A DNA stretch of 64,000 nucleotides from Pedobacter sp. KBW06. GTDB lineage: Bacteria; Bacteroidota; Bacteroidia; Sphingobacteriales; Sphingobacteriaceae. The notes under the pieces are model-generated. The model did not search any database. It was not told where the DNA came from and was given only the letters and a program-made list of their open reading frames with translations. The stretch spans positions 1,278,134 through 1,342,133 of the forward strand of contig NZ_QAJL01000003.1 of NCBI RefSeq assembly GCF_003852525.1. Direction: 5' to 3'. Both the position numbers and the translations under genes were made by a program. Positions 53,998 through 62,758 of the stretch are shown here, in pieces (position 1 is the first letter of the stretch; each line of letters opens with the position of its first letter).

Positions 53998-54801
53998 CTA
54001 AACGTTGTAAAATACTTTATTGGTTTTTTCGAGTTCAGGAAGTTTTACCGCTGATCCAAAAATTGCATAGACACTAGACCCGCTTCCACTCATCGAAGCA
54101 TAGATTGCCCCAGTCTGGTAAAGGCTGTTTTTTATGGCTTCAATTTCAGGATATTTCAAAAACACAGAATCCTCAAAATCATTTTTCAGGTTCGCTTTCC
54201 AGTCACTCAAAGGCAAATGTATTAAATCTTTTAGCGAAGTAATAGGTTTAGTAGACTTTATTCCATCATAAGCCTCCGCAGTAGAAACATGAACATCGGG
54301 TTTAACGAGTACCAGAAAATATTTGCTAAGGTCGATACTGATCTCACTGAACTCATCCCCTTTTCCTTCTGCATAAACCGCTTCGTTCCGGATAAAGAAA
54401 GCACAATCTGCACCAAGCCGCCTTGCATAATTTTCCATCTGCTCTTGCGAAAGAGACAATTTGAATTTATCATTCCATAGTTTGATCAGAAAAGCTGCAT
54501 CAGCAGAACCTCCCCCAAGTCCCGCACCTATGGGAATATTTTTCAGCAAACAGATCTGCTGCGCTGGAAGGTCAAAATCTTTTTTCAGCAAATGATAGGC
54601 TTTGAGGCAGATGTTGTCTTCGGTATTTCCCGGAATGTCCGTACCGCGAATGGTACAACTTAAAACATCTGCATCCAGTGTTTCGACAACATCATAAATC
54701 TTTACCGGATAAAAAATGGTTTCCAGGTTATGATAACCGTCTGCACGTTTCCCGGTAACATGCAACCCAAGGTTGATTTTGGCGTTGGCAAATGCAAGCA
54801 T
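53998..54801 (-). CDS. ispE: 4-diphosphocytidyl-2-C-methyl-D-erythritol kinase
   Basis: A 267-residue GHMP kinase. N-terminal ANAKINLGLHVTGKRADGYH, the ATP loop PIGAGLGGGSADAAF and C-terminal ASMSGSGSSVYAIF are all typical of IspE. It phosphorylates CDP-methylerythritol in the non-mevalonate isoprenoid pathway, so the organism uses the MEP route. It reads into the OsmC gene. Confidence 0.95.
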   Translation of the reverse strand: MLAFANAKINLGLHVTGKRADGYHNLETIFYPVKIYDVVETLDADVLSCTIRGTDIPGNTEDNICLKAYHLLKKDFDLPAQQICLLKNIPIGAGLGGGSADAAFLIKLWNDKFKLSLSQEQMENYARRLGADCAFFIRNEAVYAEGKGDEFSEISIDLSKYFLVLVKPDVHVSTAEAYDGIKSTKPITSLKDLIHLPLSDWKANLKNDFEDSVFLKYPEIEAIKNSLYQTGAIYASMSGSGSSVYAIFGSAVKLPELEKTNKVFYNV

Positions 54802-54941
54802 TGATTTTCTGATTGTGTCGCAAACTTACATAAATGAAGGCAAAAGGTAAACTTATGTTTACCCGAGTTTATCTCTTTGTAAACGAATCGTAGGAATAGG
54901 CGCCTGGATTCTCCTAATACGCTCCTATTACGCTCTTAGGT

Positions 54942-55029
54942 TGGAAGGATATTGGAAAGCTATTCAAAGGTTGTTCGAAGTAGTTCAAAGGTTGTTTTAT
55001 CCTTTCAATAGCTTTCCAATATCCTTCCA
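54942..55029. repeat. large palindromic intergenic element
   Basis: Arms TGGAAGGATATTGGAAAGCTATT (first 20: TGGAAGGATATTGGAAAGCT, 54942-54964) and its exact reverse complement (55007-55029) give a 23-bp perfect stem. AAAGG/CCTTT continue it inwards. The loop contains TTCAAAGGTTGTT twice (54963-54975 and 54984-54996). It sits in a 430-base gene-free gap between divergent ispE and thyA. It looks like a REP/MITE-type element; terminal target duplications were not seen. Confidence 0.65.
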
Positions 55030-55146
55030 GGAACCTGTCAAGAGAGAAGGCTTCCCGGAGCGTATATAAAGCCTATACGAAGCAATCCCGTGAAATACAT
55101 CCCGAAAAAAAGAACCAATTTGGACAATGCACAATTATTATTTTTT

Positions 55147-55154
55147 TAATTTTG
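55147..55154 (+). promoter_or_regulatory. -7 promoter element of thyA-folA
   Basis: TAATTTTG matches TAnnTTTG. A TTTG lies about 24 bases upstream, somewhat far for -33. The leader would be about 70 bases. Confidence 0.45.
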
Positions 55155-55232
55155 CACGATCCTATGAAAACCAGGAGAACCGTAGTATCTTGCGGTGAAG
55201 CATTGGAGAAAGAAAAAGGAGCTTAACAATAC

Positions 55233-56027
55233 ATGAAACAATATTTAGATTTAATGCAGCATGTGCTGGACCATGGCGCACAGAAGCATGACCGGACGGG
55301 AACAGGAACCATTAGTGTATTTGGCTATCAGATGAGGTTCAACCTTCAGGAAGGCTTTCCAATGGTCACCACTAAGAAATTACACTTAAAATCCATTATC
55401 CACGAACTGATCTGGTTCCTGAGTGGAGATACCAATATAAAATATCTGAAAGATAACGGTGTAAAGATCTGGGATGAATGGGCAGATGCCGATGGAAATC
55501 TGGGACCAGTATATGGATCGCAATGGAGGTCATGGCCAACACCTGATGGCCGGAAGATCGATCAGATCAGTCAGATCATCAATACCATTAAAAACAATCC
55601 GGATTCCAGAAGAATTATTGTTTCCGCATGGAACGTAGCAGATATTGAAGACATGGCCTTACCTCCATGCCATGCTTTTTTCCAGTTTTATGTAGCAGAG
55701 GGCAAGTTAAGCTGCCAGTTATATCAAAGAAGTGCAGATATCTTTTTGGGAGTTCCTTTTAATATTGCATCTTACGCCTTATTGACCATGATGGTTGCCC
55801 AGGTATGCGGACTTCAGTACGGAGACTTCATTCATACTCTTGGAGATGCCCACTTGTACAATAACCATATTGAACAGGCCAGACTGCAATTGAGCAGGGA
55901 GCCGAAAAAATTACCACTAATGAAGATTAACCCTGAGGTCAAAGACCTGCTGGATTTCAAATTTGAAGATTTCACACTGGAAGGTTATGAGCCACACCCT
56001 CATATTAAAGGAGCTGTTGCCGTATGA
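55233..56027 (+). CDS. thyA: thymidylate synthase
   Basis: A 264-residue ThyA that makes dTMP from dUMP with methylene-tetrahydrofolate. DRTGTGTISVFGYQMRFNLQ at the N-terminus, the catalytic Cys in MALPPCHAFFQF and QRSADIFLGVPFNIASYALL are typical. Its stop overlaps the folA start as ATGA, and together the two genes form the usual thymidylate cycle operon. Confidence 0.97.
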   Translation: MKQYLDLMQHVLDHGAQKHDRTGTGTISVFGYQMRFNLQEGFPMVTTKKLHLKSIIHELIWFLSGDTNIKYLKDNGVKIWDEWADADGNLGPVYGSQWRSWPTPDGRKIDQISQIINTIKNNPDSRRIIVSAWNVADIEDMALPPCHAFFQFYVAEGKLSCQLYQRSADIFLGVPFNIASYALLTMMVAQVCGLQYGDFIHTLGDAHLYNNHIEQARLQLSREPKKLPLMKINPEVKDLLDFKFEDFTLEGYEPHPHIKGAVAV

Positions 56028-56509
56028 TCCTTTCAATAGTAGTCGCCATTGCCGAAAATAACGCCATCGGCAAAGACAACCAATTGTTATGGCACCTTCC
56101 TGCCGACTTAAAACATTTCAAAGACATCACCAGCGGGCATACCATCATTATGGGTAGAAAAACCTATGATTCTATTGGCAGGCCCCTTCCCAACCGACGT
56201 AATATTGTCATCACAAGAAACGCAGCACTGAATTTGCCCGGAACCGAAGTGACCAATAGTCTGGAAGAAGCATTGGGTCTTTGCAGCGCAGAAGAAGAGG
56301 TATTCATCATCGGTGGTGCCGAACTCTACAAACATGCACTGGAGGCAACAGACAGAATTTACCTGACCAGAGTTCACCATACTTATGACGCGGATACTTT
56401 TTTCCCGGAAATAACACCTGGAACCTGGAATGAAACAAGTATAGAAAATCATCAGCCAGATGAAAAAAACGGGCTTGCTTACACGTTTTCAACGCTTGAA
56501 CGCAAATAG
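56024..56509 (+). CDS. folA: dihydrofolate reductase
   Basis: A 161-residue DHFR that regenerates tetrahydrofolate consumed by thymidylate synthase. Early IAENNAIGKDNQLLWHLPAD, then MGRKTYDSIGRPLPNRRNIV and a FIIGGAELYK loop match the family. It is the trimethoprim target; no resistance change is evident by eye. It overlaps thyA. Confidence 0.96.
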   Translation: MILSIVVAIAENNAIGKDNQLLWHLPADLKHFKDITSGHTIIMGRKTYDSIGRPLPNRRNIVITRNAALNLPGTEVTNSLEEALGLCSAEEEVFIIGGAELYKHALEATDRIYLTRVHHTYDADTFFPEITPGTWNETSIENHQPDEKNGLAYTFSTLERK

Positions 56510-56564
56510 TTAAGCCCCCATAATAAAAACTTTAATAACGTGGCCTATTATTTAAAAAAATAAT

Positions 56565-56572
56565 TAGATTTG
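56565..56572 (+). promoter_or_regulatory. -7 promoter element of secDF
   Basis: TAGATTTG matches TAnnTTTG and lies 52 bases before the secDF ATG. Confidence 0.45.
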
Positions 56573-56623
56573 CCGACTTGTTAAAAAAATATATAGCTTA
56601 TATAGACTAATAATTACAAACAA

Positions 56624-59584
56624 ATGCAGGGTAAAGGTTTTATTAAATTTATGGCAATACTTTTAGGTATTGTCTGTGTGTATTCTCTCTCATTCAACTT
56701 TGTCACTTCGAAAGTTGAAAAAGACGCAAAAGCTTATGCTAAAGGGAATGTGGATAAGGAAAAAGCTTATTTAGACTCCATGGCCACAGTGCCGGTGTAT
56801 CCTGTTTTTGGATTTAACTACCAGTTCTGTAAAGAAAAAGAAATTAACCTTGGGCTAGACCTTAAAGGTGGTATGAACGTAACGATGGAGATCTCGTTAT
56901 CTGAACTGGTTAAATCTTTAGCCGGCAACACCGATGATGCGAATTTCAACAAAGCATTGTCTACTGCACAAACACAACTAAATGCAGGTGGAAAAGATTT
57001 CATCGCTTTATTTGTAGATGAGTTCGAAAAACTTTCTCCAAATGTGAAGTTAGCCGATTTCTTCTCGAATCAGGACAACGCTAAATTGCTTAAAGCGAAC
57101 GCCAGCAATTCAGAGGTAAAAAATTATTTGTCGAAAGAAGCGACAAGTGCGATTGACCGTTCCTTCATCATCATCAGAAGCCGTATCGATGGTTTCGGTG
57201 TGGTAAGTCCGAACATGCAGAAACAAGAAGGTACCAACCGTATCCTGATTGAGATGCCAGGTGTTCAGGACAAAGAAAGGGTTCACAAATTATTGCAAGG
57301 TTCTGCAGAATTACAATTCTGGCAGGTATACAACAATGAGGAAGTGTACTCGATCATGGAGAACATCAACAAAACACTTGCTTCAACGTTGAAAATTGCT
57401 GAAACTGATGCTCCGGCAACAGCTACAGATACTACAGCTAAATCTGAAAGTAAACTTGCAGGTCTGGCTAAAAATAAAGACACTAAAGATTCTGCATCTG
57501 TAAAAACGAAAGAACTTACAAAATCGAATCCTTTATTCGCGGTATTAAACGTTCCTACTTACCAGGGAGAAAACGGACAGACTTCATTACGTCCGGGACC
57601 AGTGGTAGGTTGGGTAGCTCAAAAAGATACGGCTAAAGTAAACGCTTACTTCAAAAGACCGGAAATTGCTTCTATCATTCCTCAGAGCTTCAAGTTCATG
57701 TGGAGTGTTAAACCAATGGATGTAGCCACCACCAATGGTGCTAAGGTTTTTGAATTGTATGCAATCAAAGCAACCGCTATGGATGGCAAGCCAGACTTAG
57801 GTGGTGACGCGATCAGCGATGCCCGTCATGATTACGATCAGAAAGGCAGACCGGAAGTAACCATGTACATGACTGGTGACGGTGCTACAAAATGGAAAAA
57901 AATTACAGCTGAAGCTGCGGCAGATCCAAACAACAAAAAATCTATTGCAATTGTATTAGACAATACAGTTTACTCAGCTCCTACTGTACAAAACGAAATC
58001 CCTAACGGTATTTCTTCTATCACCGGTAACTTTACCGTGAATGATACTCAGGATTTAGCAAACATCTTAAAAGCAGGTAAACTTCCTGCTCCTGCAAGAA
58101 TCGTTGGTGAGTTCGTTGTTGGTCCTTCATTAGGACAAGCGGCAATTGACAATGGCTTACTGTCATTTGTTCTTGCCTTTATCGTGATCCTAGTTTTCAT
58201 GGCTTTATATTACAACAAAGCAGGATGGGTAGCTAACCTTGCATTGGTGATCAACTTATTCTTCATCATGGGAATCCTGGTTTCACTGGGTGCTGTATTG
58301 ACCTTGCCAGGTATCGCAGGTATCGTATTGGTAATCGGTTTATCCGTAGATGCGAACATCCTGATCTTTGAACGTGTAAGGGAAGAGCTGACTTTAGGAA
58401 AGCCAACACCAGTTGCCATCAAAGAAGGTTTCAAACATGCGATGTCTTCTATCATTGACTCCAACGTTACGGTATTGGTATTAGGTGTGATCCTTTTCAT
58501 CTTCGGTACAGGTCCGGTTCAGGGTTTTGCAACCACACTTTGTATCGGTATCCTTTCTTCTCTATTCTGTGCGGTATTGATCTCACGTTTAGTATTCGAA
58601 TGGTTACTAGAGAAAAAATCAAACATTACTTTTGGTAACAAACACACGATTCACGCTTTCAAAAACATTGCGTTTAACTTCGTAGGACATAGAAAAATCT
58701 ATTATGCAATCTCTACTGCAATCATCGTTCTTGGTTTCATCTTCTATTTCAAAAATGGCGGATTAAACCTGGGTATCGACTTTAAAGGTGGTAGAACTTA
58801 TATCGTTCACTTCGATAAAGGAATGCATACGGAAGATGTTAAATCTAAATTAGCGGAAGTATTCCCTGAGTCTGAAACCATCGTTAAAACTGCAGGTGCA
58901 GACAATGAATTAAAAATCACGACAACTTTCCACATCACTGATCAGAATGCCGGAGCAGATAAACTGGTAGAGAAAGCGCTGAAAGATGGTTTGGCTAAAA
59001 CAGGTGTTAACTATACCATCGAAAGTAATGAGAAGGTAGGACCAATCATTGCAAGTGACATCGTGACCAGAGCTTACGGATCTATCCTGTTCTCTTGTTT
59101 AGTGATGTTTATCTACATCGTAGTAAGGTTTAAGAAACTGAATTATGGTTTAGGTGCGGTAATCGCGTTATTCCATGATGTGCTACTGGTACTTTCCTTC
59201 TATACGATCTTAGATGGTGTTTTACCATTCTCTTTAGAGATCGGACAGGATTTCATTGCGGCGATCTTAACAGTAATGGGTTATACCATGACAGAGACGG
59301 TAGTTGTATTTGACCGTATCCGTGAGAAACTGGCAGAAAGCGGAAAAGAAGACCTACATGGTGAAGAACGTAATAAACTGATCAATTTTGCCCTAAACAG
59401 CACATTGAGTCGTACTATTTTGACTTCACTAACTGTATTCTTCGTATTACTTGTCATCTTCATCTTCGGTGGAGCAAGTATTCGTGGATTTATCTTCGCC
59501 TTATTGATCGGTCGTGTAATCGGTACATACTCTTCGTTATGTATCTCTACTCCAATCGTAATTGACTTAGGAAAAAACAAGTAA
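56624..59584 (+). CDS. secDF: fused protein translocase subunit SecDF
   Basis: A 986-residue SecD-SecF fusion, usual in Bacteroidota. One N-terminal helix precedes a large periplasmic part starting at EINLGLDLKGGMNVTMEISL and a P1/P4-like domain; a Thr/Lys/Ala-rich linker lies at about 265-300. Six SecD helices are followed by the SecF part, marked LGIDFKGGRTYIVHF near residue 715. It uses the proton gradient to assist Sec export. Terminated by a clear hairpin. Confidence 0.96.
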   Translation: MQGKGFIKFMAILLGIVCVYSLSFNFVTSKVEKDAKAYAKGNVDKEKAYLDSMATVPVYPVFGFNYQFCKEKEINLGLDLKGGMNVTMEISLSELVKSLAGNTDDANFNKALSTAQTQLNAGGKDFIALFVDEFEKLSPNVKLADFFSNQDNAKLLKANASNSEVKNYLSKEATSAIDRSFIIIRSRIDGFGVVSPNMQKQEGTNRILIEMPGVQDKERVHKLLQGSAELQFWQVYNNEEVYSIMENINKTLASTLKIAETDAPATATDTTAKSESKLAGLAKNKDTKDSASVKTKELTKSNPLFAVLNVPTYQGENGQTSLRPGPVVGWVAQKDTAKVNAYFKRPEIASIIPQSFKFMWSVKPMDVATTNGAKVFELYAIKATAMDGKPDLGGDAISDARHDYDQKGRPEVTMYMTGDGATKWKKITAEAAADPNNKKSIAIVLDNTVYSAPTVQNEIPNGISSITGNFTVNDTQDLANILKAGKLPAPARIVGEFVVGPSLGQAAIDNGLLSFVLAFIVILVFMALYYNKAGWVANLALVINLFFIMGILVSLGAVLTLPGIAGIVLVIGLSVDANILIFERVREELTLGKPTPVAIKEGFKHAMSSIIDSNVTVLVLGVILFIFGTGPVQGFATTLCIGILSSLFCAVLISRLVFEWLLEKKSNITFGNKHTIHAFKNIAFNFVGHRKIYYAISTAIIVLGFIFYFKNGGLNLGIDFKGGRTYIVHFDKGMHTEDVKSKLAEVFPESETIVKTAGADNELKITTTFHITDQNAGADKLVEKALKDGLAKTGVNYTIESNEKVGPIIASDIVTRAYGSILFSCLVMFIYIVVRFKKLNYGLGAVIALFHDVLLVLSFYTILDGVLPFSLEIGQDFIAAILTVMGYTMTETVVVFDRIREKLAESGKEDLHGEERNKLINFALNSTLSRTILTSLTVFFVLLVIFIFGGASIRGFIFALLIGRVIGTYSSLCISTPIVIDLGKNK

Positions 59585-59607
59585 GAAATTACTGATCCAA
59601 AATACAG

Positions 59608-59643
59608 AAAGGGCCGTATCAATGATACGGCCCTTTTCTTTTT
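59608..59643 (+). terminator. terminator of secDF
   Basis: AAAGGGCCGTATC and GATACGGCCCTTT form a perfect 13-bp stem with a three-base loop, followed by TCTTTTT. It is 23 bases after the stop. Confidence 0.9.
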
Positions 59644-59864
59644 AATCTAATCTGACACCCTTCTTCGAATGAGTTATATATCTCGTCTTATCCGACTCCT
59701 CATAAAAGAATATTCCTCTTCAGAGTGGTGATAGTACTCATGCGATGATGATTTATTTATCTATGTCTGTTTAAAACGAATGCAATTTGACATTATTTAA
59801 GCAATAATGGTTCTTTTTTGGACACCTTTTTGATGCTTATGTATCTTTACGAAAACAGATCATT

Positions 59865-61169
59865 ATGGAGCAGCATTTCCCAAAAGGCAACAAAACCAGA
59901 ATAGTAATTGTAGGCGGAGGATTTGGAGGAATAGAACTGGCAAAAAAATTAAGAAATAAGGATATTGAAATCATTATGGTAGACAAACATAACTACCATA
60001 CTTTCCAGCCCCTGCTCTATCAGGTGGCTACCGGAGGCCTGGAAGCCGATTCCATTGCTTTCCCACTCAGAAAAATCTTTAAAGGACAAAAGAACCTGAC
60101 CTTTCGCGTGGCTGAAGTGAAAAAGGTAGATCCCGAAAAGAACTATATAGAAACCTCCATAGGCACCATTGATTATGATCATCTGGTGATTGCTACAGGT
60201 TCTACCAGTAATTTCTTCGGCAACACGGAGATCGAGGACAATGCCATGCCGATGAAATCCATTCCCGAGGCATTAAACCTGAGAAGTCTGATTTTGCAGA
60301 ACTTAGAAGCAGCGCAAATTGCACCGGATGCGCTGACCGTAAATGAGCTCCTTAGTTTTGTGGTGGTTGGCGGCGGACCAACAGGCGTAGAAACCGCAGG
60401 CGCAATCGCCGAGCTGAAGAAACACGTGCTGAAAAGCGACTATCCGGAGCTGGACATCAATAAAGTTCATATCTATCTCATTGAGGGCTCACCCGAATTA
60501 CTGGGTGCCATGTCTCCACAGGCGCAAAAGAAAGCCCATGATTTCCTGACAGAACTGGGCGTAAAAATCATGACAGAATCCAGGGTCCAGTCTTTTAATG
60601 GAAAGGAATTATCACTCGCTGATGGCAAAAAAATCCCTTCCTCAAATGTCATCTGGTCTGCCGGAGTAAAGGGCGTCGTTTTAGAGGGTTTAAGTCCGGA
60701 TGCCGTAGTAAGGGGAAACAGACTGAAAGTAAATGAGGTCAGCAAAGTAGATCATTATGAAAACATTTATGCCATCGGCGATGTGGCAGCAATGATCACA
60801 ACAGAATTTCCGAACGGACATCCCGGCGTAGCCCCTGCCGCGATCCAGCAAGGTAAATTACTGGCTAAAAATCTATTGAATATCATAGAAAAGAAACCTA
60901 CGGAAAACTTTAAATATTTTGACAAAGGAGCGATGGCAACCGTTGGTAGAAACCGTGCCGTGGTTGACCTTCATAAAATCAGATTTCAAGGTGTATTCGC
61001 ATGGTTTACCTGGATGTTTGTACATTTGATGACGCTCGTAGGCTTTAGAAATAAACTCGTGGTTTTTGTAAACTGGGTTTGGAGTTATTTTAGTTACGAC
61101 CGCGGAACCCGATTAATCATTCGCCCATACCACAAGAAAGAACAACATGAACCAGCAAAAGTCGATTAA
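59865..61169 (+). CDS. type II NADH dehydrogenase-like FAD oxidoreductase
   Basis: A 434-residue oxidoreductase of the NDH-2 group. FAD binding is in IVIVGGGFGGIELAKKL and NAD binding in VVVGGGPTGVETAGAIAE; the quinone-region motif appears as PAAIQQGKLLAKNLL and the C-terminus has hydrophobic helices (VFAWFTWMFVHLMTLVGF). NDH-2 passes electrons from NADH to quinone without pumping protons. The end overlaps the lyase-like gene by 23 bases. Confidence 0.92.
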   Translation: MEQHFPKGNKTRIVIVGGGFGGIELAKKLRNKDIEIIMVDKHNYHTFQPLLYQVATGGLEADSIAFPLRKIFKGQKNLTFRVAEVKKVDPEKNYIETSIGTIDYDHLVIATGSTSNFFGNTEIEDNAMPMKSIPEALNLRSLILQNLEAAQIAPDALTVNELLSFVVVGGGPTGVETAGAIAELKKHVLKSDYPELDINKVHIYLIEGSPELLGAMSPQAQKKAHDFLTELGVKIMTESRVQSFNGKELSLADGKKIPSSNVIWSAGVKGVVLEGLSPDAVVRGNRLKVNEVSKVDHYENIYAIGDVAAMITTEFPNGHPGVAPAAIQQGKLLAKNLLNIIEKKPTENFKYFDKGAMATVGRNRAVVDLHKIRFQGVFAWFTWMFVHLMTLVGFRNKLVVFVNWVWSYFSYDRGTRLIIRPYHKKEQHEPAKVD

Positions 61170-62010
61170 ACTAGTAGAATGCCCAAGGGATGCCATGCAA
61201 GGCATTCATCATTTCATTGATACCGACCTCAAAGCGGAGTATATCAATCTATTGCTGCAAGTGGGTTTTGATACCATCGATTTTGGCAGTTTTGTGTCTC
61301 CGAAAGCCATTCCTCAGCTGAAAGATACCGCCGAAGTACTCTCCAAACTTGACCTGAGCCAGTCAAAGTCTAAACTATTGGCTATTGTAGCCAATTTAAG
61401 AGGCGTAGAAGAGGCAGTGAAACATCAGGAGATCAGTTACCTTGGTTTTCCCTTTTCGATCTCTGAGACCTTCCAAATGCGCAATACCAATTCCACAATT
61501 GCGGCATCACTGGATACGGTGAAACAAATGCTGGAACTTTGTGACCAGCATGATAAAACCGCAGTAGTGTATTTATCCATGGGTTTCGGAAATCCATACG
61601 GGGATGAGTGGAACGAGGAAATTGTAGAAAACTGGGCTGGTATACTCGCAGAAAACGGTGTTAAGATTTTATCATTGTCTGATACCACCGGTGTGTCCTC
61701 TCCCGAAAGGATAAAAGCAATCCTACCTGGGCTGATCGCAAAATTCCCGCAGATAGAAATAGGTGTCCATTTACACAGTACTCCGGAAACCAGGATTGAA
61801 AAGATCGAAGCAGCCTATGAAAGTGGTTGCCTACGCTTTGACAGTGCATTGAAAGGCTTTGGAGGCTGTCCGATGGCCGCTGATGACCTGACCGGAAACC
61901 TGGCTACAGAAGACTTGATCTGGTTCCTGGAAAGCAAAGGAGAAAAACTAAACCTCAACATGGAAAAATGGAAAGCTGCAGTACAGCTCTCCTCAAAAAT
62001 TTTCCTATAA
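61147..62010 (+). CDS. hydroxymethylglutaryl-CoA lyase-family enzyme
   Basis: A 287-residue HMGL-type TIM barrel. Arg and Asp are in VECPRDAMQGI, metal His in GVHLHST, and the catalytic Cys in GFGGCPMA, all as in HMG-CoA lyase, which splits HMG-CoA to acetyl-CoA and acetoacetate at the end of leucine breakdown. The first motif is slightly unusual (PRDAMQG instead of PRDGLQNE). The start lies inside the NDH-2 gene, 23 bases before its stop, in another frame. Other leucine genes are not in the window. Confidence 0.9.
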   Translation: MNQQKSIKLVECPRDAMQGIHHFIDTDLKAEYINLLLQVGFDTIDFGSFVSPKAIPQLKDTAEVLSKLDLSQSKSKLLAIVANLRGVEEAVKHQEISYLGFPFSISETFQMRNTNSTIAASLDTVKQMLELCDQHDKTAVVYLSMGFGNPYGDEWNEEIVENWAGILAENGVKILSLSDTTGVSSPERIKAILPGLIAKFPQIEIGVHLHSTPETRIEKIEAAYESGCLRFDSALKGFGGCPMAADDLTGNLATEDLIWFLESKGEKLNLNMEKWKAAVQLSSKIFL

Positions 62011-62019
62011 ATAACTTCC

Positions 62020-62051
62020 GGGTAGATCCAATCCGGCTTCTACCCTTTTTT
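62020..62051 (+). terminator. terminator of the NDH-2/lyase unit
   Basis: GGGTAGA (62020-62026) and TCTACCC (62039-62045) form a seven-bp stem with a T-run. It overlaps the 3' end of the convergent GNAT gene. Confidence 0.65.
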
Positions 62052-62465
62052 AACCATTTTAAAATGCTGGATTCCGGCCTCTTCAAACTGCGGTCCTTCT
62101 GCTACAAAGCCAAACCGGGCGTATAAAGGCATCGCTGTTAACTGCGCATTCAAATAAATATAATGTGCATCCTCAGGAAGGTCAGACAATGCAGCTGCCA
62201 CCAATGCCTGTCCAATTCTTTTCCCCCTGAATTCCTTCAGCACCGCAAACCTTTCCAGCTTATAACCATTGTCTGTTTTTCTCCAGCGACAAGCACCACA
62301 AGGCTGATTATCGATCAGGGCAAGAAAATGAACAGATTCCTCTTCATGCTCCCATTCCAGTTCAGGTGGACAATTTTGCTCCTCTACAAAGACCGTCTTT
62401 CTGATCGCGAATACCTTTTCCAGTTCTTCTTTATTCGTTGCTTTATTTACAAACAGTGTTTCCAT
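62040..62465 (-). CDS. GNAT acetyltransferase
   Basis: A 141-residue GNAT enzyme similar to YjcF-type proteins. KTVFVEEQNCPPELEWEHEE and the acetyl-CoA loop FRGKRIGQALVAAAL are visible. Substrate unknown. It is convergent with the lyase-like gene. Confidence 0.87.
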   Translation of the reverse strand: METLFVNKATNKEELEKVFAIRKTVFVEEQNCPPELEWEHEEESVHFLALIDNQPCGACRWRKTDNGYKLERFAVLKEFRGKRIGQALVAAALSDLPEDAHYIYLNAQLTAMPLYARFGFVAEGPQFEEAGIQHFKMVKKG

Positions 62466-62667
62466 ATTGAATCGATTTATACAAATATGCTAAAAATCTA
62501 ATGGATGACCTTTCAGGAATCAAAAACAAGATTATATATAAAATTTTGCAATAAAACACACAATAATGACAGACACACAATAGCACTGAAATAACCAACA
62601 AATCATTGTCATTCAAATACTTGATTAACAGGTCACATCTGTTTAAATTAGAGAAATGTCTTTAATT

Positions 62668-62686
62668 CAGAGGGGGGATACCTCTG
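62668..62686. repeat. short hairpin upstream of the surface-protein gene
   Basis: CAGAGG and CCTCTG pair across a seven-base G-rich loop about 73 bases before the ATG at 62759. It may lie in the leader RNA. The other bases between 62466 and 62758 are AT-rich and hold no gene. Confidence 0.35.
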
Positions 62687-62758
62687 TATTCTTCGTTTTA
62701 CAGGGCTAAAAACAGCACTGAAAAACAGGAATTATATAGGACTAAACTGAAACAAAAG

